This document shows, piece by piece, positions 1 through 5,634 of a DNA stretch of 8,004 bases (its first letter is position 1; each line of letters begins with the position of its first letter). The stretch is from NCBI GenBank assembly GCA_016280695.1, contig JAEEHG010000013.1:1-8004 (forward strand), written 5' to 3'. The notes below the pieces were generated by a model that was not told the origin of the DNA, did no database searches, and saw only the letters and a list, made by a program, of their open reading frames with translations. Source of the DNA: Solobacterium sp. Its GTDB lineage: Bacteria > Bacillota_I > Bacilli_A > Erysipelotrichales > Erysipelotrichaceae. A program made the translations under genes and the position numbers.

Positions 1-2
1 AA

Positions 3-167
3 GTGCTTGCCGGAGACCGCAGGGAAGGCCGCTTCCGCGGCACCCAGTACCGCCTGGCTGTCTTTCCGGCCTTTACCATTATCTATGACGAGGAGGACGA
101 AAGCCTGCCCTGGTGCCAGATCGATACGGAAGACCTGTATGACCTGGTGATCGAATGGCTGGCCTGA
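3..167 (+). CDS. 3' end of an unidentified protein (partial)
   Basis: An open frame enters at the left edge and stops at TGA 165-167, giving about 54 C-terminal residues. It ends with an acidic stretch (YDEEDES), then DLYDLVIEWLA at the carboxyl end. The composition (many charged residues, Trp/Tyr, no stop codons) and the strong terminator just after the stop support a real gene. I do not recognise the family. The start lies outside the window, and the GTG at position 3 has no visible ribosome binding site. The gene converges on the FAD-dependent oxidoreductase across the shared terminator. Confidence 0.6.
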   Translation: MLAGDRREGRFRGTQYRLAVFPAFTIIYDEEDESLPWCQIDTEDLYDLVIEWLA

Positions 168-175
168 ACCAGCAT

Positions 176-199
176 AAAACCGGCCTGCGGGCCGGTTTT
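176..199. terminator. Bidirectional intrinsic terminator
   Basis: A perfect 10-bp inverted repeat, AAAACCGGCC / GGCCGGTTTT, has a TGCG tetraloop. The A-run on one side and T-run on the other make it work in both directions. It sits 8 bases past the stop of the partial + gene and 8 bases past the stop of the minus-strand oxidoreductase, so it should end both convergent transcripts. Confidence 0.9.
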
Positions 200-207
200 C
201 ATATTGC

Positions 208-1581
208 TCAATACTCCCTGAGGATTTCCCTGGCCACGTAGACACCGCTGGCCGAGGCATGGGACAGGGAGTGGGTCACCCCGCTGCCGTCACCGATCAC
301 AAACAGATCCTTGTGGCAGGTTTCCAGACGGCTGTTCAGCTCCACTTCCATGTTGTAGAACTTGACTTCAACACCGTACAGCAGTGTATCTTCATTGGCG
401 ACACCCGGCGCAATCCGGTCAAGGGCATAGATCATCTCGATAATCCCGTCCAGGATCCGTTTCGGCAGCACCAGGCTCAGGTCACCCGGGGTGGCGTTCA
501 GGGTCGGCCGGACATTGCCGTTTTCAATCCGGGCCGGCGTGCTGCGGCGCCCGCGCTCGAGATCGCCGAAGCGCTGCACAATAACCCCGCCGCCCAGCAT
601 GTTGCTCAGTCTGGCAATGCTTTCGCCATAGCCGTTGCTGTCCTTGAACGGCTCGGAGAAATGCTTGCTGACCAGCAGCGCGAAGTTGGTGTTTTCCGTC
701 TTGCGGTGCTCATCCTCGAAGCTGTGGCCGTTGACCGTCACAATCCCGTTGGTATTTTCGTTGACCACGATGCCATGCGGATTCATGCAGAACGTGCGGA
801 CCGGATCCTCGAATTTCTCTGTCCGGTAAACGATCTTGCCTTCATACAGTTCGTCGGTGATATTGTCAAAAATCACGGAAGGAATTTCCACCCGGACACC
901 GAGGTCAACCCGGTTGGAACGGGTCGGGATATCCAGTTCCCGGCAGATATGCTCCATCCACTTACTGCCGCTGCGGCCGACGGATACGATGCATTTCGCC
1001 GCCGTATAGTGATCCCCCTTCTCTGTGATGATTTCATAGCCATCCTCACAGCTCCGCAGGTCATAGACCGGTGTATCAAAGTGGAAATCAACCTTGTCCC
1101 TGAGTTCCGCGTACAGATTGCCCAGCACGACATAATTGATATCCGTGCCCAGATGCCGTACCGAAGCATCCAGCAGGGTCAGGCGGTTCTGCATGCATAA
1201 TTTCTTGAACGCGGTTCCGGCCGTGGTATACATCTTTGTCCCGGCTCCGCCGTAACGGCAGTTGATGTCATCAACGTACCGCATCAGTTCCATGGCCGTA
1301 TCACGGCCGATATACTCATACAGGGTGCCGCCGAAATCATTGGTAATATTGTATTTCCCGTCCGAAAAAGCCCCGGCGCCGCCGAACCCGTTCATAATGG
1401 CACATGGCTTGCAGCGGACACACGATTTGACGGTTTTGCCGTCAATGGGACACTTTCTCTTTTCCAGCGGATGCCCCGCTTCGAATACCCCGATCCGCAG
1501 TTCCGGGTTATTCTCCGCCAGTTCATAGGCAGAGAAAATACCGCCCGGACCGGCCCCGATAATCATGACATCATAGTCCAT
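208..1581 (-). CDS. FAD-dependent oxidoreductase, COG2509-like, with four-Cys motif
   Basis: A 457-residue flavoprotein. The N-terminus has a Rossmann dinucleotide motif (IIGAGPGG, residues 7-14; Gly9, Gly11, Gly14), with Glu34 at the end of the second strand placed to bind the FAD ribose. Residues 44-60 carry C-x9-C-x2-C-x2-C (Cys44, 54, 57, 60), followed by the glycine-rich segment GFGGAGAFSDGK (65-76) typical of the uncharacterised FAD-dependent dehydrogenases of COG2509. The C-terminus has the second FAD-binding signature VIGDGSGVTHSLSHASASG. Start: ATG at 1579-1581, with a GGAGGG ribosome binding site about 7 bases upstream. There is no signal peptide or membrane segment, so it is probably cytoplasmic. 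Substrate and physiological role are unknown. The gene appears monocistronic, lying between the terminator at 1660-1683 and the one at 176-199. The family assignment is from remembered motifs, and annotation simply as NAD(P)/FAD-dependent oxidoreductase would be safe. Confidence 0.9.
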   Translation of the reverse strand: MDYDVMIIGAGPGGIFSAYELAENNPELRIGVFEAGHPLEKRKCPIDGKTVKSCVRCKPCAIMNGFGGAGAFSDGKYNITNDFGGTLYEYIGRDTAMELMRYVDDINCRYGGAGTKMYTTAGTAFKKLCMQNRLTLLDASVRHLGTDINYVVLGNLYAELRDKVDFHFDTPVYDLRSCEDGYEIITEKGDHYTAAKCIVSVGRSGSKWMEHICRELDIPTRSNRVDLGVRVEIPSVIFDNITDELYEGKIVYRTEKFEDPVRTFCMNPHGIVVNENTNGIVTVNGHSFEDEHRKTENTNFALLVSKHFSEPFKDSNGYGESIARLSNMLGGGVIVQRFGDLERGRRSTPARIENGNVRPTLNATPGDLSLVLPKRILDGIIEMIYALDRIAPGVANEDTLLYGVEVKFYNMEVELNSRLETCHKDLFVIGDGSGVTHSLSHASASGVYVAREILREY

Positions 1582-1628
1582 ATAAAACCCTCCAGAGATA
1601 AAGCCCGCATATCATTCCGTGAAATCCG

Positions 1629-1648
1629 CGGTGAATCATCAGTCACCG
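1629..1648. repeat. Short inverted repeat upstream of the FAD oxidoreductase
   Basis: CGGTGA (1629-1634) and TCACCG (1643-1648) form a perfect 6-bp inverted repeat with an 8-base spacer, overlapping the 8-bp palindrome CCGTACGG (1646-1653). It lies about 50 bases upstream of the oxidoreductase start, between that gene and the preceding terminator, which is where an operator could sit. I could not find a convincing -35/-10 pair for this gene, so the regulatory role is a guess. Confidence 0.3.
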
Positions 1649-1659
1649 TACGGGCATAG

Positions 1660-1683
1660 AAAAACCCGGATCAGTATTCCGGG
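1660..1683 (-). terminator. Intrinsic terminator of the Lys/Ala-rich protein gene
   Basis: Read on the minus strand, TCCGGG... pairs as CCCGGA/TCCGGG (1665-1670 with 1678-1683) around a 7-base loop and is followed by five T residues (1660-1664). It lies 8 bases past the stop of the Lys/Ala-rich protein and separates it from the downstream oxidoreductase gene. Confidence 0.8.
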
Positions 1684-1691
1684 CTTCTGCT

Positions 1692-2177
1692 TCAGCCGTT
1701 GACTTCGCTGTACTTGCGGCGCCATTCGCTCAGATTGTCTGTATAGTAACGTACAGACAGGGAAGCATCGTCCGCTTCTACAATGAAGTAGTCGCCTTCC
1801 AGCATGCAGTCCTTGATTGCTTCGACGCAGGCAGCCATGTTGTCGGCCCCGGCCTCGACTTCTGTCAGCAGGTCACCGGCATTGACTTCGATGTACAGCC
1901 AGTTCCAGCTGTGGGCTTCGCCCTTCTTCCAGTTGATGATGTCTTTATAATCCTGTACGGACTTCTTCGGCATCACAGGTGCCGCTTCGGCCTTGACAGC
2001 TGTCTTCTTTACGGTTTTTTTGGCGGCCGGTTTCTTTGCGGTTGTCTTTGCTGCTGTCTTATCAGCTGCAGCAGCTGTCTTTTTTGCAGTTTTCTTTGCG
2101 GCAGGCTTCTTGACTGTCTTCTTTTCAGTTACTGTTTCAGTCACAGCCTTTTCTTCCGCTTTCTTCTTTGCAGGCAT
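1692..2177 (-). CDS. Small protein with histone-H1-like Lys/Ala tail and a globular C-terminal domain
   Basis: A 161-residue protein with two distinct halves. Residues 1 to about 65 are low-complexity Lys/Ala/Thr, with two near-copies of a block: VKKPAAKKTAKKT (about 22-34) and AKKPAAKKTVKKT (about 47-59). This resembles histone H1/HU-type tails and implies nucleic-acid or polyanion binding. Residues from about 72 form an acidic, Trp/Tyr-containing domain: it opens near SWNWLYIEV, continues with a Cys-containing helix (ACVEAIKDCM) and ends with SVRYYTDNL and WRRKY. I have seen similar small domains behind Lys-rich tails in Firmicutes proteins but cannot name a characterised family. Start: ATG 2175-2177, preceded by AGGAGG; a start nine codons upstream (2204) would place that Shine-Dalgarno inside the gene, so I reject it. 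The gene has its own promoter (2222-2250) and terminator (1660-1683). A role in nucleoid organisation is inference only. Confidence 0.85.
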   Translation of the reverse strand: MPAKKKAEEKAVTETVTEKKTVKKPAAKKTAKKTAAAADKTAAKTTAKKPAAKKTVKKTAVKAEAAPVMPKKSVQDYKDIINWKKGEAHSWNWLYIEVNAGDLLTEVEAGADNMAACVEAIKDCMLEGDYFIVEADDASLSVRYYTDNLSEWRRKYSEVNG

Positions 2178-2221
2178 AATCACTCCTCCTTTACTTCGAA
2201 GCATAATCGCTTCAGCGTTAT

Positions 2222-2250
2222 ATTATAGCACTGTTTTCACAAAGTGCCAT
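2222..2250 (-). promoter_or_regulatory. Sigma-A-type promoter of the Lys/Ala-rich protein gene
   Basis: On the minus strand, ATGGCA (2245-2250, four of six matches to TTGACA) is followed after 17 bases by a perfect TATAAT (2222-2227). Transcription would start near 2215, leaving a leader of roughly 40 bases before the AGGAGG and ATG at 2177. No terminator is visible between the HAD gene stop and this promoter, so some read-through from the upstream operon is possible. Confidence 0.75.
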
Positions 2251-2293
2251 TTTTTGCTTTTATTTCCCGTTACATATGCGGCAAATCTGTCAG

Positions 2294-3085
2294 TTATTCC
2301 GCAGGAATCCATCCGAAATGCTGACATACTCTGCGGATTCCGTCCAATGGAGCCGGGTCAGTCACATAGTCAGCCATGGCGAGAAGCGGCGGATAACCGC
2401 CGCCCATTGCGACCGACAGCCACTCCTGACCGAACATGACCATGTCATTCTCACCGTCTCCGAAGACAACCGCATCAGCCGGATCAGCGCCTAGATATGC
2501 CAGCATGTCCCGGATGCCGCGGTCTTTGGCATCGTGCTGATACCAGAAGTAAGGTTTATCCATACGTATGTGCCCCAGCAGATCCCGGGAGGCAATACGG
2601 TTCTCCTCCGCTTCCGGCACGGACAGATAGAACTTGTAGATTGCCGGGACTGTGTCAAATGACAGGTCCGGCTGCAGGATATAGTTGGTGGGTTCCTGCC
2701 GCTCCCCTGCCTGCTCCAGGAACCGGCTGTCCCGCATCAGGACATCCGTGCTGTCCCCCGGCGCGATCAGGATCCCGTAGCCCAGGGCATCGGCTTCATG
2801 AATGATCGTGAGGGCTTTGTCCCTGTCCAGGGGGCTGTTCCGGATGATTTCATCATTGAGAATCAAGGCGGCCCCGCCGTTGGCCACATAGTTGTGAATC
2901 CCCGCTGCCCTCGCAGCCGGAATGGTCTTGTAGCAGGCCCGGCCGGTGGCAATTGCCACAAAGTGCCCCTGCGCTTCCAGCTCCCGGATCGTCTGCAGGG
3001 CGCTCGGCACAAAAGCACCGGTCTTCAGATCGGTCAAAGTGCCGTCTATATCAAAGAAGAAATATCGTTTCCGGAACATCGTCAT
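2294..3085 (-). CDS. HAD-superfamily phosphohydrolase (Cof-type, HAD-IIB)
   Basis: A 263-residue phosphatase of the haloacid dehalogenase superfamily. All four motifs are visible: motif I DIDGT (Asp12 nucleophile, Asp14 acid/base), motif II ATGR (Thr47), the motif III lysine in KDRGI (Lys187), and motif IV FGDGENDM (Asp210, Asp214, Mg2+ binding). The long segment between motifs II and III is the C2-type cap of the Cof/YidA group, and SVAMGGG with VTDPAPLDGI near the C-terminus fits that group. Such enzymes dephosphorylate small sugar phosphates or cofactor-like phosphates; the substrate cannot be read from sequence. The gene lies 6 bp downstream of the YoaK-like gene and is probably translationally coupled to it. 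The ATG at 3083-3085 has no properly spaced ribosome binding site; the ATG two codons later (3077-3079) has AGG at better spacing and gives a more typical N-terminus (MFRKRYFFFDIDGT). Confidence 0.92.
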   Translation of the reverse strand: MTMFRKRYFFFDIDGTLTDLKTGAFVPSALQTIRELEAQGHFVAIATGRACYKTIPAARAAGIHNYVANGGAALILNDEIIRNSPLDRDKALTIIHEADALGYGILIAPGDSTDVLMRDSRFLEQAGERQEPTNYILQPDLSFDTVPAIYKFYLSVPEAEENRIASRDLLGHIRMDKPYFWYQHDAKDRGIRDMLAYLGADPADAVVFGDGENDMVMFGQEWLSVAMGGGYPPLLAMADYVTDPAPLDGIRRVCQHFGWIPAE

Positions 3086-3091
3086 ACCTGT

Positions 3092-3766
3092 TTATGCGTC
3101 CGCCGTCTTTTTGCCGGTCATGAATACAGCATAGGCAATCAGCAGGATCATTGCAATTGCCCAGGCTGCATGGAAATTATAGCGGTCAATCAGCAGCACC
3201 CCGAGCACTACCCCGAAGAAGAACGAGAACAGAATCAGGCCGTAGTGAAAGGCCCGGCGCCGCTGCGTTTCATTGTGTTCTATCACCGCCTGGTACAATG
3301 CCTCGGCACAGGAACGCATATTTCCCGTACAGAAGACACTGGCGTAGTTCTCAGTGCCGCCAAGGGTCCGGAACATGCAGAACTGCATGGCCGCCAGGAA
3401 CGATACCCAGTTGTTGACCAGGGTATTGTACGTTTCCGGGATACAGCCGATCAGGACGAAGGAAACGGCTTCAATCAGCAGTACGGCATGAATATGACCG
3501 GCTCTTTCATATATGCGGCTGCGGGTCAGAAACTGGGCACAGAAGACGCCCAGGAAGAAGCACGCGACCGGCAGCAGGAAGTGCAGGGCCATCGGCAGGT
3601 CGCGGTGCATGAGATGGATTGCCAGCTGGATATAGTTGCCGGTCTGCCCGGTGGCGAACACCTTCCCCCTGGTCATGTACGTATAGGAGTCCATGAAGCC
3701 CCCGGCTGCGGTCAGCAGCATGCCGAAGCGGAGCCGCTGGGTAATCGTAATTTCTCTGTTGTTCAT
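3092..3766 (-). CDS. YoaK/DUF1275 family membrane protein
   Basis: A 224-residue integral membrane protein with about six hydrophobic segments: roughly residues 13-30, 60-80, 93-110, 118-133, 173-193 and 199-216. The family signature is clear near the N-terminus, with GGFMDSYTY followed by VFATGQTGNY (about residues 22-45). A related element, SVFCTGNMRSCAEAL (143-157), occurs in the second half, consistent with an internal repeat. YoaK/DUF1275 proteins are common in bacteria and have no firmly established function, though a transport role is often suspected. Start: ATG 3764-3766, with GAGGA about 8 bases upstream. It is the first gene of a two-gene operon with the HAD hydrolase, and its promoter is at 3793-3821. 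The pairing may mean a transported or membrane-sensed compound is linked to the phosphatase substrate, but that is speculation. Confidence 0.92.
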   Translation of the reverse strand: MNNREITITQRLRFGMLLTAAGGFMDSYTYMTRGKVFATGQTGNYIQLAIHLMHRDLPMALHFLLPVACFFLGVFCAQFLTRSRIYERAGHIHAVLLIEAVSFVLIGCIPETYNTLVNNWVSFLAAMQFCMFRTLGGTENYASVFCTGNMRSCAEALYQAVIEHNETQRRRAFHYGLILFSFFFGVVLGVLLIDRYNFHAAWAIAMILLIAYAVFMTGKKTADA

Positions 3767-3792
3767 CTGCAGTATCCTCGAAGTACCCGTGT

Positions 3793-3821
3793 ATCATACT
3801 TCCGATCCCGGCAGCCGGCAA
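3793..3821 (-). promoter_or_regulatory. Promoter of the YoaK-HAD operon
   Basis: On the minus strand, TTGCCG (3816-3821) is separated by exactly 17 bases from TATGAT (3793-3798), five of six matches to the -10 consensus. Transcription would start near 3786, giving a leader of about 20 bases, just enough for the GAGGA ribosome binding site. Confidence 0.65.
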
Positions 3822-3923
3822 GAATAACCGGACATAATACGCAGTAAAATACATGGAGATGGCCGGCGGCAGTTACCCTGTCTCGGTTTAACAACTATGG
3901 ATTTTAATATTTCCGATTAATCA

Positions 3924-3929
3924 TATAAT
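3924..3929 (+). promoter_or_regulatory. -10 element of the C_GCAxxG_C_C gene
   Basis: A perfect TATAAT lies in an AT-rich island (about 3890-3938) in otherwise GC-rich sequence, 43 bases upstream of the start codon. The -35 region is poor; TTTTAA at a 16-base spacing is the best candidate. The AT-rich context and position upstream of the only + strand gene in this part support it. Confidence 0.55.
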
Positions 3930-3939
3930 GTAATTAACA

Positions 3940-3954
3940 GTGCTGCTTCAGCAC
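3940..3954 (+). promoter_or_regulatory. Hairpin in the leader of the C_GCAxxG_C_C gene
   Basis: GTGCTG (3940-3945) and CAGCAC (3949-3954) form a perfect 6-bp stem with a three-base CTT loop. It begins right after the predicted transcription start and ends 5 bases before the GGAGG. There is no T-run, so it is not a terminator. It may stabilise the 5' end of the mRNA or influence ribosome access. Confidence 0.4.
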
Positions 3955-3971
3955 AAACGGAGGAAACAAAT

Positions 3972-4427
3972 ATGGCAGAGAAAATGACTGTGGAACGGGC
4001 AAAGGACATCATGCTGGGACAGGGCTTCCACTGTTCCCAGGTGATTGTCATGCATGCCTGTGACCTGCTGGGAATGGATCCCGCCCTGGGCGTCAAAATG
4101 GCCGGAGGTCTGGGCGGCGGCCTCTTCCAGGGAGAAGTCTGCGGCTGCGTCAGCGCGGCAGTCCTGGCTCTCGGCCTGGTTTACGGTTACAACGAACCCG
4201 GATCCAGGGAGCAGAATGCAATCCTGACCGCCAAGGTAAAGGAGTTCGAACAGAAATTCACTGAACGGCACGGCACCCTGCTCTGCCGGGGTATTCTCGG
4301 CTACAGCCTCGGCATTCCGGAGGAAGCGCAGATTCTCCGCGAAAAGGGCATTATCAGGAATACCTGCCCGGCGCTCGTGACAGACACCTGTGCCATTCTG
4401 GATGAGATGCTGGCAAAGCAGGACTGA
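3972..4427 (+). CDS. C_GCAxxG_C_C family cysteine-motif protein
   Basis: A 151-residue soluble protein of the family named after its conserved Cys pattern. Visible elements are GFHCSQ (Cys21), Gly-rich AGGLGGGLF (44-52), GEVCGCVSAA (Cys57, Cys59), LLCRGILG (Cys105) and NTCPALVTDTCAILDEML (Cys132, Cys140). The spacing suggests metal, Fe-S cluster or redox-disulfide chemistry; I know of no proven function for the family, which is frequent in anaerobes. The GCAxxG core is altered here to GCVSAA, with the middle Ala and final Gly replaced. Start: ATG at 3972 with GGAGGA about 7 bases upstream. It is monocistronic: a divergent promoter region lies upstream and a convergent SGNH hydrolase gene downstream. 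Confidence 0.88.
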   Translation: MAEKMTVERAKDIMLGQGFHCSQVIVMHACDLLGMDPALGVKMAGGLGGGLFQGEVCGCVSAAVLALGLVYGYNEPGSREQNAILTAKVKEFEQKFTERHGTLLCRGILGYSLGIPEEAQILREKGIIRNTCPALVTDTCAILDEMLAKQD

Positions 4428-4487
4428 CAGTCTGTAAACATATCCAGGCTGCTTGTGTCCGCATGCACTTCATGTATTCATGACAGC

Positions 4488-4521
4488 AAAAAAGACCAAT
4501 CTGCCAGTCAGACTGATCTTT
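4488..4521 (-). terminator. Intrinsic terminator between convergent genes, stronger for the minus strand
   Basis: Arms 4494-4503 and 4509-4518 flank a 5-base loop, with an A-run at 4488-4493 and a T-rich run from 4518. Transcribed from the minus strand, the 10-bp stem is continuous (two G-U pairs) and is followed by six U residues, ending the SGNH hydrolase transcript. Transcribed from the plus strand, the same positions become two A-C mismatches, so it should be a weaker terminator for the C_GCAxxG_C_C gene. Confidence 0.75.
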
Positions 4522-4559
4522 TCTTTTCAGCTTTGCCCGGTGTAACAGTTAACCCACGG

Positions 4560-5375
4560 TTATTTCAGCGGCAGATCATTTGCCACGGCAGCTTCCCAGA
4601 CAAACTTCTGCAGGGTTGCGGCCTTTTCCGGATCCAGATCAAGCCACAGGGTATTCTTGTCCCAGTTCGGCTTGAAGACATTGCCGGCTGCCTTCTTCAG
4701 TTCAGCCATCAGGGCCGGATCATTGCCGCTTTCATGATAACGGTCATTGGCAGCCAGGAATTCTTTCGCTTCCTCGACAGTGCTCGATACGGAGCGGATG
4801 GCCCTGGTCGGCAGGCCTTCCGGGCTGGCATTGAAGATAACGGAATAAACCGAAAGAGCCCTTGTATATGTGCCGTATGGCGAGCAGTGCTCACCGTCAA
4901 CGAAGTACATATCGATATCCGGACGCTCGTTCAGAACTCTTTCGAAGACATAGCCGGTCGGGGTATGGGTTACGCCGGCTTCCTTTGACAGGGTCTGGTA
5001 GGTGTTGTACATGACTGCCTGGTGCTCAGGATACTTGCGCTCTGCCCATGGCATGCACAGAATCGGTGTTACGCCGTTTGCCTTGGCAAGTCTGATGATT
5101 TCCTTGCCGTCCCGGATGGTCTGCTCCGGTGACGGGCACGGTGAATGCGCTGCCTGCTGCATGATCATGTAGTCATAGTTGCCGTGCAGAAGCGCGAACC
5201 GCAGCTGCGATCCCTGCTGCAGATGCCATTCGTAGGTAACCCCCGGATAAGCCATCAGATCAGCTTCGACTTCAACATCCGGCTGGCCGGCTTCGGCAAG
5301 ATACTTGAACACTACTGGAAGATCGTTGAAATACGTATGGCTGTTGCCCAGAAACAGTACTCTCAGTTTTTTCAT
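4560..5375 (-). CDS. SGNH/GDSL-type hydrolase
   Basis: A 271-residue predicted esterase or acylhydrolase of the SGNH fold. Block I is LFLGNSHTY, with Ser12 as the nucleophile. A conserved glycine follows in AYPGVTYEW (Gly45). The block III position has MQQAAHS (about 72-78) rather than GxND, so the oxyanion-hole residue is atypical. The catalytic pair is DGEH (Asp160, His163), the DxxH of the triad. The N-terminus MKKLRVLFLG looks slightly like a signal peptide, but it is the first beta strand leading directly into the catalytic serine, so the protein should be cytoplasmic. The start is ATG 5373-5375, preceded by GAGGAGG; an upstream in-frame extension to 5564 crosses the promoter and is rejected. 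The substrate is unknown. Its promoter overlaps paired inverted repeats (5407-5429), which suggests regulation. Confidence 0.88.
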   Translation of the reverse strand: MKKLRVLFLGNSHTYFNDLPVVFKYLAEAGQPDVEVEADLMAYPGVTYEWHLQQGSQLRFALLHGNYDYMIMQQAAHSPCPSPEQTIRDGKEIIRLAKANGVTPILCMPWAERKYPEHQAVMYNTYQTLSKEAGVTHTPTGYVFERVLNERPDIDMYFVDGEHCSPYGTYTRALSVYSVIFNASPEGLPTRAIRSVSSTVEEAKEFLAANDRYHESGNDPALMAELKKAAGNVFKPNWDKNTLWLDLDPEKAATLQKFVWEAAVANDLPLK

Positions 5376-5406
5376 TATGTGTCCTCCTCGTACATGAATG
5401 AGCTTT

Positions 5407-5429
5407 GCTAAGTCCGTTTTAGCACGGAC
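5407..5429. repeat. Two interleaved inverted repeats over the SGNH gene -10 region (candidate operator)
   Basis: GTCCGT (5412-5417) with ACGGAC (5424-5429), and GCTAA (5407-5411) with TTAGC (5419-5423), are two perfect inverted repeats nested in alternating order within 23 bases. They cover the predicted -10 (5416-5421) and transcription start of the SGNH hydrolase gene, a typical place for a repressor operator. No regulator gene is adjacent. Confidence 0.4.
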
Positions 5430-5445
5430 GGCCGGGGTTTGTAAA
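5416..5445 (-). promoter_or_regulatory. Promoter of the SGNH hydrolase gene
   Basis: On the minus strand, TTTACA (5440-5445, five of six matches) is followed after 18 bases by TAAAAC (5416-5421), preceded by TGC as in extended -10 promoters. The predicted start near 5409 leaves a leader of about 35 bases ahead of ATG 5375. Confidence 0.55.
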
Positions 5446-5471
5446 CAGATTCGCCACAGCAGTAATTCCCT

Positions 5472-5508
5472 GGTCACAGCCGGCGTGAAATGACCGCGGC
5501 ACCGCCGG
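5472..5508. repeat. Inverted repeats in the SGNH/DUF1538 intergenic region
   Basis: CCGGCG (5480-5485) pairs with CGCCGG (5503-5508), and GGTCA (5472-5476) pairs with TGACC (5491-5495), again in alternating order. The block lies midway between the two divergent genes. It could be a regulator site for either, or chance in GC-rich DNA. Confidence 0.25.
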
Positions 5509-5563
5509 TAATTATCCGCTTGCCTGCAGAAACTGTACGTACCTTCAAATTTGCACGCTCTCA

Positions 5564-5593
5564 TTGAAAGAACGGGGCCGCCTGATGTAAATT
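5564..5593 (+). promoter_or_regulatory. Possible promoter of the DUF1538-PII operon
   Basis: TTGAAA (5564-5569, five of six matches) is followed after 18 bases by TAAATT (5588-5593), a weak -10; a 16-base alternative TGTAAA and a nearby TATTAT also exist. The segment 5586-5615 is AT-rich compared with its surroundings. The operon must have a promoter between 5376 and 5634, but which hexamers are used is uncertain. Confidence 0.3.
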
Positions 5594-5623
5594 TATTATT
5601 AAATTACTGTTCCATCTCTGAAT

Positions 5624-5628
5624 GGAGG
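5624..5628 (+). promoter_or_regulatory. Ribosome binding site that sets the GTG start of the DUF1538 gene
   Basis: GGAGG lies 6 bases before GTG 5635-5637. The open frame extends upstream to a TTG at 5551, but that codon has no Shine-Dalgarno and the extra 28 codons encode a polar peptide spanning the AT-rich leader, so the GTG is the better start. Confidence 0.75.
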
Positions 5629-5634
5629 TTTACT

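Noticed and set aside
259..1200. 313-codon + strand open frame antisense to the FAD oxidoreductase
   Set aside because: Its His/Ala/Arg-rich, low-hydrophobicity translation has no family motifs, no ribosome binding site, and mirrors the third-position GC of the clear minus-strand gene.
2798..3847. 349-codon + strand open frame across the HAD and YoaK genes
   Set aside because: It runs antisense to two well-recognised genes and through the minus-strand promoter; its translation is Gln/His/Gly/Arg-rich with no recognisable domain.
4455..4988. 177-codon + strand open frame antisense to the SGNH hydrolase
   Set aside because: It spans a terminator hairpin and the antisense of a gene with clear catalytic motifs, and has no Shine-Dalgarno.
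4560..5375. Secreted SGNH esterase with signal peptide
   Set aside because: MKK plus a hydrophobic run resembles a signal, but the catalytic serine is residue 12, so cleavage would destroy the active site.
5407..5429. RNA pseudoknot or riboswitch formed by the interleaved repeats
   Set aside because: The a-b-a'-b' order would allow an H-type pseudoknot, but the connecting loops are 0-1 bases, too short, and the predicted transcription start leaves most of it outside the RNA.
5376..5564. N-terminal extension of the SGNH hydrolase to a start at 5564
   Set aside because: The added 63 residues look non-coding, cross the predicted promoter, and the ATG at 5375 has an excellent GAGGAGG.
5551..5634. 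Upstream TTG start of the DUF1538 gene
   Set aside because: No ribosome binding site precedes it, whereas the GTG at 5635 follows GGAGG at ideal spacing.
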